From the NCBI RefSeq assembly GCF_000010305.1, contig NC_012489.1, positions 2,983,646 to 3,047,645 on the forward strand: a stretch of 64,000 bases of DNA, read 5' to 3'. The stretch comes from Gemmatimonas aurantiaca T-27. GTDB taxonomy: Bacteria > Gemmatimonadota > Gemmatimonadetes > Gemmatimonadales > Gemmatimonadaceae. The notes beneath the pieces are model-generated. The model saw only the letters and a program-made list of their open reading frames with translations, was not told where the DNA came from and did not search any database. Below, in pieces: positions 42,841-50,553 of this stretch. How positions within the stretch are numbered: position 1 is the stretch's first letter; the number at the start of each line of letters is the position of its first letter. Made by a program: the position numbers and the translations under genes.

Positions 42841-43396
42841 CTAGAGGTGAACAGGGGGAGAGTTGGAGAGGGAGCGGGGGGCAGGACGGCCGGTTTCGGC
42901 GGACTAGGGCGTGCGTTCGGAGAGTGATTGGCGTTGGTAGTGGGTGCGGAGGGCGTAGAGCATGCGGCGGAGCTGGCGGAGTTCGTCGAGGGCTTCGTCG
43001 CACGTGCCGAGTGAGGGGCACAGCCTGACGGCCAGCAGCAGGTGGGTCTCGACTTCGAAGTTCGAGGCGATGGCGATGGCCAGGTGTTTTGCGACCAGCC
43101 CCGGGGAGGGTTGGCCGACGCCTTCTGCGATGTTTGCGGGAATGGATGCAACCGCGCGCCTGAGCTGTGCGGACAGCCCGGGGGCACTCCGCCCGGGAAT
43201 GCCCCGCGCCACTCGGTGCAACTCCACCGCCAGGTCCATCGACCGCCGCCAGACCTCGAGATTCGCCGGATTCTGCATGGCCCCGAATCTGGCTTCAACG
43301 CCACCACCCACTGTCACCAAATCATTCCCCGTTGGTGCATTTCCCTGCTCCCCGCCCCCTCTCCAACTCCCCCCTGTTCACCTCCAGAAACAAAAA
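42832..43396. mobile_element. Element B: inverted-repeat element carrying a four-helix-bundle gene
   Basis: Nearly identical terminal inverted repeats (left 42832-42886, right 43343-43396; about 5 differences in 55 positions, including one indel) enclose about 455 bases with a single gene. The repeats begin TTTTTGTTTCTAGAGG, continue through ACAGGGGGAG and the core GAGTTGGAGAGG, and end GCAGGA/GCAGGG. The element lies between convergent mlaD and TonB receptor genes, with a terminator pointing in from each side. I see no transposase, no clear target-site duplication and no rRNA nearby. The gene-less elements at 11266-11385 and 52349-52442 share its arms. Confidence 0.7.
42904..43278 (-). CDS. 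Four-helix-bundle protein (23S rRNA intervening-sequence/Avd-like family)
   Basis: A 124-residue protein from ATG 43278; TTG 43320 would add 14 residues. The start QNPANLEVWRRSMDLAVELHRV is the characteristic opening of this family. It is followed by PGLSAQLRRAVASIPANIAEGVGQPSP (conserved SIPxNIAEG), LAIAIASNFEVETHLLLAVRL and LDELRQLRRMLYALR, which are four amphipathic helices. Members were first found in intervening sequences of 23S rRNA genes; the related bAvd proteins bind nucleic acid in diversity-generating retroelements. Its own function is not established. Here it is the only gene inside element B. Its stop lies 17 bases from the left repeat. Confidence 0.88.
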   Translation of the reverse strand: MQNPANLEVWRRSMDLAVELHRVARGIPGRSAPGLSAQLRRAVASIPANIAEGVGQPSPGLVAKHLAIAIASNFEVETHLLLAVRLCPSLGTCDEALDELRQLRRMLYALRTHYQRQSLSERTP

Positions 43397-43429
43397 CGGG
43401 GCGGCGCCAAAGGCGCCGCCCCGTCATCC
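43396..43429 (-). terminator. Strong terminator at right edge of element B
   Basis: On the minus strand: GGATG (43425-43429 complement), a 13-bp stem (43412-43424 with 43396-43408, arm ACGGGGCGGCGCC) with a 3-base loop, then TTTTTGTTTCTGGAGG. It terminates the TonB receptor gene that ends at 43438. Confidence 0.9.
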
Positions 43430-43437
43430 CTACTCAA

Positions 43438-46400
43438 TCAGAACGCATACCGCAGCGTCAACTGGATCTGGTAGTTGTTGCTCGCCGTGTTCGGGTTCGC
43501 CGCAAACGGCCCCGTGATCGGCGCCGTCGCGGAACCGACCATGGCCTGCCGGACCGTCGCATTGAGCGTGTAGTTCGGCATGCTGCTCTCCAGCGTGCCC
43601 GCCGTGCGGCCCGACTGGTTGAACAACTGCTGGTTGTTGAACGTCGACTGCACCGGGAACTTCACGCGGCCCCAGTTCTTGTTGACCAGGTTGGCGAAGT
43701 TGAAGATGTCGAGCTGCATCGTGAGACGCTGACCGGCGACTTCCGGGATCGTCTGACGAATGCTCACATCCATACGCTGCTGGAGCGGTCCCTGGCAACT
43801 GTTGCGCTTCATGATCTGGCCGCGCTGCTTGTCGAGGCAGGACTGCGACTTGATGAAGTCTTCGAGGATCTGGCCTTCCGCAGCCGATACCGCGAATGCC
43901 GCACCGGTGCCGGTGCCGACGCGCACTTCGTTCGGATCCCGGCCGTCACGCGGCACGTAGATCGGATCGTTGCCCGCAAAGCCGTCGCCGTTGATGTCCG
44001 CGTTCACCACGTACACGTACGGCGCGCCCGACATGGCTTCGTAGAAGAACGTGACGTCCGTCTGGTTGGTCTTCCACGGCGCCGTGTACGTACCGTACAC
44101 GATGGCACGGTGCGGGCGCTGGAAGTTCGACGTCGAGACGTCGTCCGGCGCATACTCGAGGCCCGAGTACTGACGGCCATTGCGCCAGTTGGAGATCGCA
44201 CGGTCAGACGTCAGCGACTGCACGTCCTTGGCCTGCGTGTACGTGTACGCCGCCGTGGCTTCGAAGCTGGCGGCGAAACGCTTCCGCAGTTGGCCGGTCA
44301 GGTTGTAGTTGTAACCACCCTTGGAATTCGTCAGCTGGATCACGCCTTCCGTGACGTTCACAGACGGGGTGCCGTACGCCGTGAGGTACTTCTGGTTGTT
44401 GTTGTTGACCGTGCCGGTGGTCGTGATCGAGTCGGCATACATCACGCGGCCGTTGCGATCGGTGCGCGTGGCCCCGTTCAACGTGGCCGGTCCCTTCAGA
44501 TTGAGGTCACGCACGTAGAGGCCGTGGATGTCGCGGCGATACAGGCCTTCGAACGTGGCCACTACACCCCACGGCAGCTTGCGATCGAAGCCCACCGACG
44601 TGGTGAAGTTCTGCGGATACTTGAAATCCGGATCGTTCACGTTGAGACCCACGCTGCCGGCGAGGCCGGGCGTCGGGGCCGCCTGACCGGCGCAGGACTT
44701 CGGCATGGCCGACACATCCGTCGTGAAGGCCGGCGTCTGCGCACCCGAGCACGTCACCGTCACGCCGCCGAGACCGGTGTTGGCGTAGGCATTGCCGATC
44801 AGGATGAACGGCGCCTGCGCCGTGTAGATGCCCACGTTACCACGCAACTGCGTCGTCTGGTCGCCATTCACGTCCCAGTTGAAGCCGATGCGCGGCGAGA
44901 ACAGGAAGGCCGCCTTGGGCGCATAGTCCGTACGGATGTTCGCCGCACGGGCCGTGATCAGAGCATTCTGCTTCGGCGCTTCCAGGAAGTCCGGGCGATC
45001 GACACGCACACCGGCCGTGACCGAGAAATTGCGCGTGACATTCCAGAGATCCTGCACGTAGGCCGACAACTGCCGCACGTTGAACTCGGCGGCGATATCG
45101 CCACCGTTCGCGTACGAGAACGCGTAGCTCGACGGCGTGCCCGCGCGCAGCGCGGCGATGTTCGGGAACGAGTAGGCACCGTAAGCGGCGCCAGACAGGA
45201 AGTAGTTGTAGACGAACGTCTGCTCGAACCGGCCGCCGAACGTCAGGTTGTGCGCACCCAGCGGCACCGAGAAGTTGTCGGACACTTCGAAGATGCGCTG
45301 CTTGAGATCGTTGCCCGGCGAGAAGCGCTCGGTGCCGAACGTGACGGCCAGCCCCTGCACCGCCAGCGAGATTTCCGGCGCCTGCACCGGCATGTTCACG
45401 CGCTGGTCACGGATCGTATTGAAGCCGACCAGCAACTCGTTGGACGCGCCGCTGTTGAAGTTCGTGAACAACTGACCAACGAAGGAGCGATTCTTGTTCT
45501 GACGCGTGAACGAATTCGACGTCAGGCGGATACCAGCGCTCTGGTTGCCGGCGCCGTTGGCGTTGAGCGTGCCCGTGTTGCGGCTGAACTCATCCTGCTC
45601 GGCGGTGTTGTCGAGCACGCGGAACGTCGCGCGGTTGGAGCCGTTGATGCTCCAGTCGAGGCGCCCAAAGAGATTCGTGAGCGGATTGCCGCGGCTGAAC
45701 GCGCCTTCCGAACCCACGTCGAAACGGCTGGCCATGATCGAGCGGATGGCGGCGATCGAGTCGACCGACACCTGACCGACCATGTTGGTCGCGGCATTGA
45801 ACGCCGGGCCCGACGTCGGATCGGTGCGATCCTGGAATTCGGGAGCGATGAAGAAGTGCAGCTTGTCCTTGATGATCGGGCCGCCGAGGGTGAAGCCGTA
45901 GTTCTTGTAGTTGAAGCCCGACTGACGGATCTGATCGACGTTGGCCGCCATGCGCGGGTTGCGGTACGTGTACGTCGCGCCGCCCGTCCAGGTGTTGGTG
46001 CCGTTCCGCGTGACCGCGTTGACGAGCATGCCGCCGAAGTTGCCGTAGCGCACGTCGGTGGGGCTCATGAGCACCTGGAATTCCTTCACCGCGTCGACCG
46101 ACATGATACGGCCACCCGTCGCGCCGCCAGGCTGACCACCCGACGAGCCGAGGTTGAAGCGGTCGTTCTGGTTCGCACCGTCAACCGTGAAGTTGTTCAG
46201 GCGGTTGTAAGCACCACCGGCCGATGCGCCACCGTCGCGGGAGTTCACCTGCGGCGTGAGCTTCACCATTTCGGTGAAATCGCGCTGCAGTGACGGCACG
46301 CGGCGCAGCAGGGTATCAGCTACTACCGTGGCCACACCCTGACGGGTGGGCGAGAAGTCTGCGCCATTCGTCACGGCCGTCGTGGTGACGGTCTGCAGCT

Positions 46401-46755
46401 GCGTGGCGGTCTCGGACAGTTCAAAATCGATACGCGTCGCGGAGTTCAGCGTGACGCGCACACCTTCGCGGGTCTGCGGCGCATAGCCCAGCAGGCGCGC
46501 GGTGACACGGTACACGCCCACTTCGAGCCCCTGCACGAAGTAGCGACCATTGGTACGAGTAATGATGCCAGCCCTGAACCCCGTGGCGGCATTCACGATT
46601 TCGATCTGAACGTTCTCGAGCGGAGTATCACCGGTTTTGGTCACGGTGCCGGTGATGGCTCCGGACGTCAGGCCCTGAGCGTCGAGCGTCCGTGTGGCTC
46701 CGGAGAGGAGAGCCACGACGACGGCGGCGACACTGAGCCAACGCTGCATGCGCAT
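43438..46755 (-). CDS. Oar-like TonB-dependent receptor with carboxypeptidase-regulatory domain
   Basis: A 1105-residue outer-membrane protein. Signal peptide (WLSVAAVVVALLSGATRTLDAQ), then a CarboxypepD_reg domain at ~30-115 (GAITGTVTKTGDTPLENVQIEIVNAATG). A plug domain follows at ~130-240 with VADTLLRRVPSLQRDFTEMVKLTP and NNFTVDGANQNDRF, and a long beta-barrel ends in the insertion signal QIQLTLRYAF. The VDAVKEFQVLMSPTDVRYGNFGG segment is typical of the Oar/SusC-like group. These receptors import oligosaccharides, peptides or other large nutrients. There is no SusD partner, which favours the Oar type. A strong terminator follows and merges with element B. Confidence 0.93.
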   Translation of the reverse strand: MRMQRWLSVAAVVVALLSGATRTLDAQGLTSGAITGTVTKTGDTPLENVQIEIVNAATGFRAGIITRTNGRYFVQGLEVGVYRVTARLLGYAPQTREGVRVTLNSATRIDFELSETATQLQTVTTTAVTNGADFSPTRQGVATVVADTLLRRVPSLQRDFTEMVKLTPQVNSRDGGASAGGAYNRLNNFTVDGANQNDRFNLGSSGGQPGGATGGRIMSVDAVKEFQVLMSPTDVRYGNFGGMLVNAVTRNGTNTWTGGATYTYRNPRMAANVDQIRQSGFNYKNYGFTLGGPIIKDKLHFFIAPEFQDRTDPTSGPAFNAATNMVGQVSVDSIAAIRSIMASRFDVGSEGAFSRGNPLTNLFGRLDWSINGSNRATFRVLDNTAEQDEFSRNTGTLNANGAGNQSAGIRLTSNSFTRQNKNRSFVGQLFTNFNSGASNELLVGFNTIRDQRVNMPVQAPEISLAVQGLAVTFGTERFSPGNDLKQRIFEVSDNFSVPLGAHNLTFGGRFEQTFVYNYFLSGAAYGAYSFPNIAALRAGTPSSYAFSYANGGDIAAEFNVRQLSAYVQDLWNVTRNFSVTAGVRVDRPDFLEAPKQNALITARAANIRTDYAPKAAFLFSPRIGFNWDVNGDQTTQLRGNVGIYTAQAPFILIGNAYANTGLGGVTVTCSGAQTPAFTTDVSAMPKSCAGQAAPTPGLAGSVGLNVNDPDFKYPQNFTTSVGFDRKLPWGVVATFEGLYRRDIHGLYVRDLNLKGPATLNGATRTDRNGRVMYADSITTTGTVNNNNQKYLTAYGTPSVNVTEGVIQLTNSKGGYNYNLTGQLRKRFAASFEATAAYTYTQAKDVQSLTSDRAISNWRNGRQYSGLEYAPDDVSTSNFQRPHRAIVYGTYTAPWKTNQTDVTFFYEAMSGAPYVYVVNADINGDGFAGNDPIYVPRDGRDPNEVRVGTGTGAAFAVSAAEGQILEDFIKSQSCLDKQRGQIMKRNSCQGPLQQRMDVSIRQTIPEVAGQRLTMQLDIFNFANLVNKNWGRVKFPVQSTFNNQQLFNQSGRTAGTLESSMPNYTLNATVRQAMVGSATAPITGPFAANPNTASNNYQIQLTLRYAF

Positions 46756-46889
46756 AGTTGTTGGTCCGATGTGGAGAGGTACACGCCGCTCCTGACCGTC
46801 ATCCCGGAAGGCTGACTCGACAGAAGCGGCTGCGCGAGAAAGCTAGGTCGGCCTATTCGAACCTTCAAGAAAACCGTGTAACTGAACGG

Positions 46890-48296
46890 TCACGCCCCCG
46901 GGCTGCGTCGCCGTCCCACCGTCAGGAAATACACGGGAATGCCGAGCAGAATGACGCCGAATACGCCCAAAGTCCCCCATCGCTGTGCGGGATCCATCAG
47001 GGCATTCACCAGCAGAAACAGCGTCGCGAGACAGAACAGGGCTGGCACAAACGGATACAGCGGTGTCTTCACCGGAGGGTTCCAGTCCGGGCGCTGGCGC
47101 AGCTTGAACACGGCCCCGATGCTGAGCACATAGAACACCAATGATGCGGTCACAAAGATGTCCGCGAGCTGCTCGAAGGTTCGCAACAGAACAAATGCGA
47201 TGCCCAGTGAACCGGTCATGAGAATGGCCACGTACGGCGTCTTGAACTTGGGGTGCACCGCCGCGACCTGCCGGAAAAACAGCCCGTCGTCGGCCAGAGC
47301 GAAGAAAATGCGGGGGCCAGTGAGCAACGAGCCGTTCACCGAGCCAAACGTCGACAGGAGCACCGTCAACGACACCAGCGTGACGCCGATCGGTCCGACC
47401 AGGCGCAGCGCCACGTCGGCGGCGACCAGCCGCGCGCCACGGATCTCATCGACCGACAACACCGAGAGATAGGCGAGATTGGCCAACAGATAGATGGCGA
47501 TGATGCTGAGCGTGCCCAGGACGATCGCGCGTGGCAGCGTGCGCCGCGGATCGGAGACTTCGCCGGCCACCTTGGAGAGATCCCCCCACCCATCGAAGGC
47601 CCACAGCACGGACACCAGGGCGAGCCCGAACGCCGATACGGAGAAACTCCCCGGCGGCGCGGCGGGCGTGAAATGGCCTCCGGTTTTTGGCAGTCCGATG
47701 GCAAAGGCCAGCAGCACGATGATGAGGAGGCCACCGTACTTGGCGACGGTGGTGATGTTCTGCACCAGGGCGCCCCACCGCAGACCGATGACATTGATGA
47801 TCGCCATCAATCCCAGTGCGCCGGCCGCGAGATAGTGCGCGTAGCTGTCATACGGAGCGATCGACGGGTCATAGCCCAGCCCGCGGATGAAGTACTCGCC
47901 AAAGGTCAGCGAGATACCACCCAACGCCGCGGCACGGATCAGCGTGAGCTCGGACCATCCATACAAGAAGGCGGGCAGTCGTCCCCAGGCTTCGCGGATA
48001 TAGACGAAGTAGCCACCCGTGCGCGGCAGCGCGCCGGCCAGTTCGGCCAGGGTCAGTGCGCCGCAGAGCGCGAACAGACCGCCGGTGGCCCACACCGCCA
48101 ACAGCGGCAGTGGGCCGGGCAACTTGTCGGCGATACCGGCCGGTGACCGAAAGATGCCGGAGCCGATGGTCGTGCCGACCAGAACGGCGATGGCGCTCCA
48201 CAGCCCGAGCTGGCGCGGGAGTTCGGCGGGAGAGGACGAGGCGTCGGAACCCGACTCGGCTCCGGTGGCGCGACTGCTTGAGGAGGAGGAGGCCAT
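46890..48296 (-). CDS. APC-family amino acid permease
   Basis: A 468-residue membrane protein with a Ser-rich cytoplasmic N terminus (ASSSSSSRATGAESGSDASSS) and about 12 transmembrane helices. The first helix carries the APC motif VGTTIGSGIFRSPAGIADKL, followed by GALTLAELAGALPRTGGYFVYIREAWG and AFDGWGDLSKVAGEVSDPRRTLPRAI. The pattern fits the LAT/amino acid-polyamine-organocation group, close to serine/threonine exchangers and YfnA-like permeases. The substrate is probably an amino acid. It is divergent from the cox-assembly run (89 bases to the small membrane protein start). Confidence 0.92.
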   Translation of the reverse strand: MASSSSSSRATGAESGSDASSSPAELPRQLGLWSAIAVLVGTTIGSGIFRSPAGIADKLPGPLPLLAVWATGGLFALCGALTLAELAGALPRTGGYFVYIREAWGRLPAFLYGWSELTLIRAAALGGISLTFGEYFIRGLGYDPSIAPYDSYAHYLAAGALGLMAIINVIGLRWGALVQNITTVAKYGGLLIIVLLAFAIGLPKTGGHFTPAAPPGSFSVSAFGLALVSVLWAFDGWGDLSKVAGEVSDPRRTLPRAIVLGTLSIIAIYLLANLAYLSVLSVDEIRGARLVAADVALRLVGPIGVTLVSLTVLLSTFGSVNGSLLTGPRIFFALADDGLFFRQVAAVHPKFKTPYVAILMTGSLGIAFVLLRTFEQLADIFVTASLVFYVLSIGAVFKLRQRPDWNPPVKTPLYPFVPALFCLATLFLLVNALMDPAQRWGTLGVFGVILLGIPVYFLTVGRRRSPGA

Positions 48297-48385
48297 AGGT
48301 CGCTATGGTAGTGCACGGAACGCCTCGGCGGAACGCTTTGCAGAGGGGTGCTTCGCACTGGTCGACCGTCTACCTTTCCCGGGAT

Positions 48386-48628
48386 ATGTCTTCCGTCGCT
48401 TCCTGGACGCTGCCCCCTGGGGTCAGTGCCGCCCTGTTTTGGCTGTTCGTCGCGGCCTGCGTGATCGCCCAACTGTTCATTCTGCGGGCGGTCCTGCGGA
48501 CGTTGCAGACCACGCCAGCCTCGAGCTCCGTGCCGGCTCCCCGCCGCGCCGCCGAGATTTTCTGGGCCATCATCCCGGTATTCGGTCTGATCGCCGCTTT
48601 CTGGGGCGCCTGGCGCGCCCTGCCCTGA
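48386..48628 (+). CDS. Small two-helix membrane protein, COX2-N-terminus-like
   Basis: An 80-residue protein from ATG 48386 (the frame is open from 48305, but that segment has no ribosome-binding logic). Two transmembrane helices (AALFWLFVAACVIAQLFILRAV and IFWAIIPVFGLIAAFWGAW) flank a short Ser/Pro loop. The RRAAEIFWAIIPVFGLIAAFW stretch resembles the second helix region of cytochrome c oxidase subunit II (xxExxWTxxPxxIL), without the cupredoxin domain. It sits 15 bases upstream of ctaA, so a role in oxidase assembly or as a small accessory subunit is plausible but unproven. Confidence 0.65.
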   Translation: MSSVASWTLPPGVSAALFWLFVAACVIAQLFILRAVLRTLQTTPASSSVPAPRRAAEIFWAIIPVFGLIAAFWGAWRALP

Positions 48629-48643
48629 TACGGTCCCATCGTC

Positions 48644-49624
48644 ATGTCTTCCGCTTCCACTCTGGCGCCGGCGTCGGTGCGCCGCGCGGCCTATGCTGCC
48701 TTCATCGTTTCGCTGATCCACATCGTTTTTGGCGCGATCGTTCGCATTACCGGCTCCGGTATGGGCTGCGGTGACAACTGGCCGAAGTGTTATGGCCATT
48801 GGATACCGCCGTTCGAACGCATCGACCTCATCATCGAGGTGACCCATCGCTATCTGGCGCTGGCGCTGCTGCTCAGCATCGCCGCCTTGGTGATCACGGC
48901 CTGGCAGCATCGGTCGCATGTCGCGATTGCCGGCCGCGGCGGCGTGGGGAACGCGGCCCGCCTGTCGGTGCTGCTCTGGATCGCGCCCGCCCTCTTTGGC
49001 GCCGTGACCGTGTTTGCCGGGAACCCGCCCTGGGCAACCGTGGTGCACAAGCTGCTCGCGACATCGCTGCTGGCCGTGTTGGCCGTGGCTGCGGTGCGCG
49101 CCGGTGGACTGGGTGGCGACAGCATTCGTTCGGCCACCGGCACGGCCAAGGCGATCGGCGGCACCACGGCCGCTGCGGGCCTGGCGCTGGTCGTGGTCCT
49201 GCTCGGCGGTCTGACGGCCAAGCTGCCCGGCGCGGCGGTGGCGTGCGTGGGCTTCCCCCTGTGCGGAGAAGGTTCGCTGGGTGGCGGTGGCCAACATGTG
49301 CAACTCACCCACCGCATCCTGGCCTACCTGCTTGTGCTGCATCTGATCTCGCTGCCCATGATCTTCCGCAAGCGCGGTGAACCCAAGGCGGTCATCACGG
49401 CCGCATGGTTTGCGCTGGCGTTGGGTGTGCTGCAGATCGTCTGGGCCGGCTGGATGGTGACCGGTGGATTCCCGGCCGTGGTGCGGTCGCTGCATCAGGC
49501 GACGGGCATGTTCATCTGGGCGACAACCTTCGTGATGGCCTATCTCGCCCGCATTGCTGCAGGCCGTTCGGTGATCGCCTCGAAGGGCGTGATTGCTCCG
49601 GGCACCACGTCGCGGGCCTCGTGA
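48644..49624 (+). CDS. ctaA: Heme A synthase CtaA/COX15
   Basis: A 326-residue, eight-helix membrane enzyme. It has the first-helix motif FGAIVRITGSGMGCGDNWPKCYG with its cysteine pair, the histidine EVTHRYLALAL, the mid-protein HKLLATSL, the second-half QLTHRILAYLLVLH with the cysteine pair in AVACVGFPLCGEG, and SLHQATGMFIW. CtaA oxidises heme O to heme A for aa3-type cytochrome oxidase. It overlaps ctaB by 4 bases (GTGA). The oxidase subunits are not in the window. Confidence 0.94.
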   Translation: MSSASTLAPASVRRAAYAAFIVSLIHIVFGAIVRITGSGMGCGDNWPKCYGHWIPPFERIDLIIEVTHRYLALALLLSIAALVITAWQHRSHVAIAGRGGVGNAARLSVLLWIAPALFGAVTVFAGNPPWATVVHKLLATSLLAVLAVAAVRAGGLGGDSIRSATGTAKAIGGTTAAAGLALVVVLLGGLTAKLPGAAVACVGFPLCGEGSLGGGGQHVQLTHRILAYLLVLHLISLPMIFRKRGEPKAVITAAWFALALGVLQIVWAGWMVTGGFPAVVRSLHQATGMFIWATTFVMAYLARIAAGRSVIASKGVIAPGTTSRAS

Positions 49625-50553
49625 GCAACATGGCCGCGAACGAACACCAGCCTCGCGCCGACGCGGCGGACGTCAAGCCGACAACGCTCTCGCGGGACCT
49701 GGTGTCGCTCACCAAGCCGCGCATCATCTCGCTGCTGTTGGTGACCACCGTGATGCCCATGTACGCGGCCGGATCGCCGACGTGGATCACCGTGCTACTG
49801 GTGATGGTGGGCGGATACCTGATGGCCGGTGGTGCGAACGCGGTCAACATGTATCTCGACCGCGATATCGACGACGTCATGGCGCGTACCCGCCTGCGCC
49901 CGATTCCGAGCGGCCGCATGGCGCCGATTCAGGTGTTGGCGTTCGGCGTGGCCTGCGCCACGCTGGCCACCTGGATGCTGGCCTACTTCGTGAACGTGCT
50001 CACGGGCATGCTCGCGCTGGCCGGCTTCTACTTCTACGTGTTCATCTACACCCGCTGGCTCAAGCGCTCCTCACCACAGAACATCGTGATCGGTGGTGCC
50101 GCCGGCGCATTTCCACCGCTCGTGGGTTGGGCCGCCGTCACCGGTACGCTCGATGTGACCGCGCTGCTGCTGTTCCTCATCGTGTTCTACTGGACTCCGC
50201 CGCACTTCTGGGCGCTCGCGCTGCTCAAGCAGGTCGACTACGGCCGTGCGCGGGTGCCGATGGCGCCACTGGTGTGGGGTGAGCGCGAGACGATGCACCA
50301 GATGGTGTGGTACACCATCATCCTGCTCGCGCTGACGCTGCTGCCCGTGTTGTACGGGGCCTTTGGACTGTTCTACGCCCTGTCGGCGATCGTGCTCGGT
50401 GCGCTGCTCATGGGCGGCGTGTGGCGTGTCCTGCAGGCCGCACGCCAGGGCGCCCCGTGGACCGGTCCGGCGTGGTGGGTCTACAAGTACTCGCTGCTCT
50501 ACCTCGCACTGCTCTTTCTCGCGATGGCGATCGACCGGGCCATCACCCGGTGA
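49621..50553 (+). CDS. ctaB: Protoheme IX farnesyltransferase (heme O synthase) CtaB
   Basis: A 310-residue UbiA-family prenyltransferase. GTG 49621 overlaps the ctaA stop; ATG 49630 is an alternative three codons later. The polyprenyl-diphosphate-binding motif is NAVNMYLDRDIDDVMARTRLRPIPSG, and the second motif region is FYWTPPHFWALALLKQVDYGRA, highly typical of heme O synthases. It farnesylates protoheme to heme O, the substrate of CtaA. The pathway order is reversed relative to gene order. Its stop overlaps the next ABC exporter start. Confidence 0.95.
   Translation: MSNMAANEHQPRADAADVKPTTLSRDLVSLTKPRIISLLLVTTVMPMYAAGSPTWITVLLVMVGGYLMAGGANAVNMYLDRDIDDVMARTRLRPIPSGRMAPIQVLAFGVACATLATWMLAYFVNVLTGMLALAGFYFYVFIYTRWLKRSSPQNIVIGGAAGAFPPLVGWAAVTGTLDVTALLLFLIVFYWTPPHFWALALLKQVDYGRARVPMAPLVWGERETMHQMVWYTIILLALTLLPVLYGAFGLFYALSAIVLGALLMGGVWRVLQAARQGAPWTGPAWWVYKYSLLYLALLFLAMAIDRAITR

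Noticed and set aside
42904-43278. A real 23S rRNA intervening sequence
   Set aside because: No rRNA sequence flanks the element; the neighbours are mlaD and a TonB receptor, so the classical location does not apply.
42832-43396. Ordinary insertion sequence with transposase
   Set aside because: The only gene is a ~124-residue four-helix-bundle protein with no DDE, HUH or tyrosine/serine recombinase motif, and no clear target duplication is visible.
43042-46293. 1083-codon open frame on the plus strand
   Set aside because: It is antisense to the well-supported TonB-dependent receptor; its Arg/His/Val-rich composition is the mirror of GC-rich coding and shows no domain or signal.
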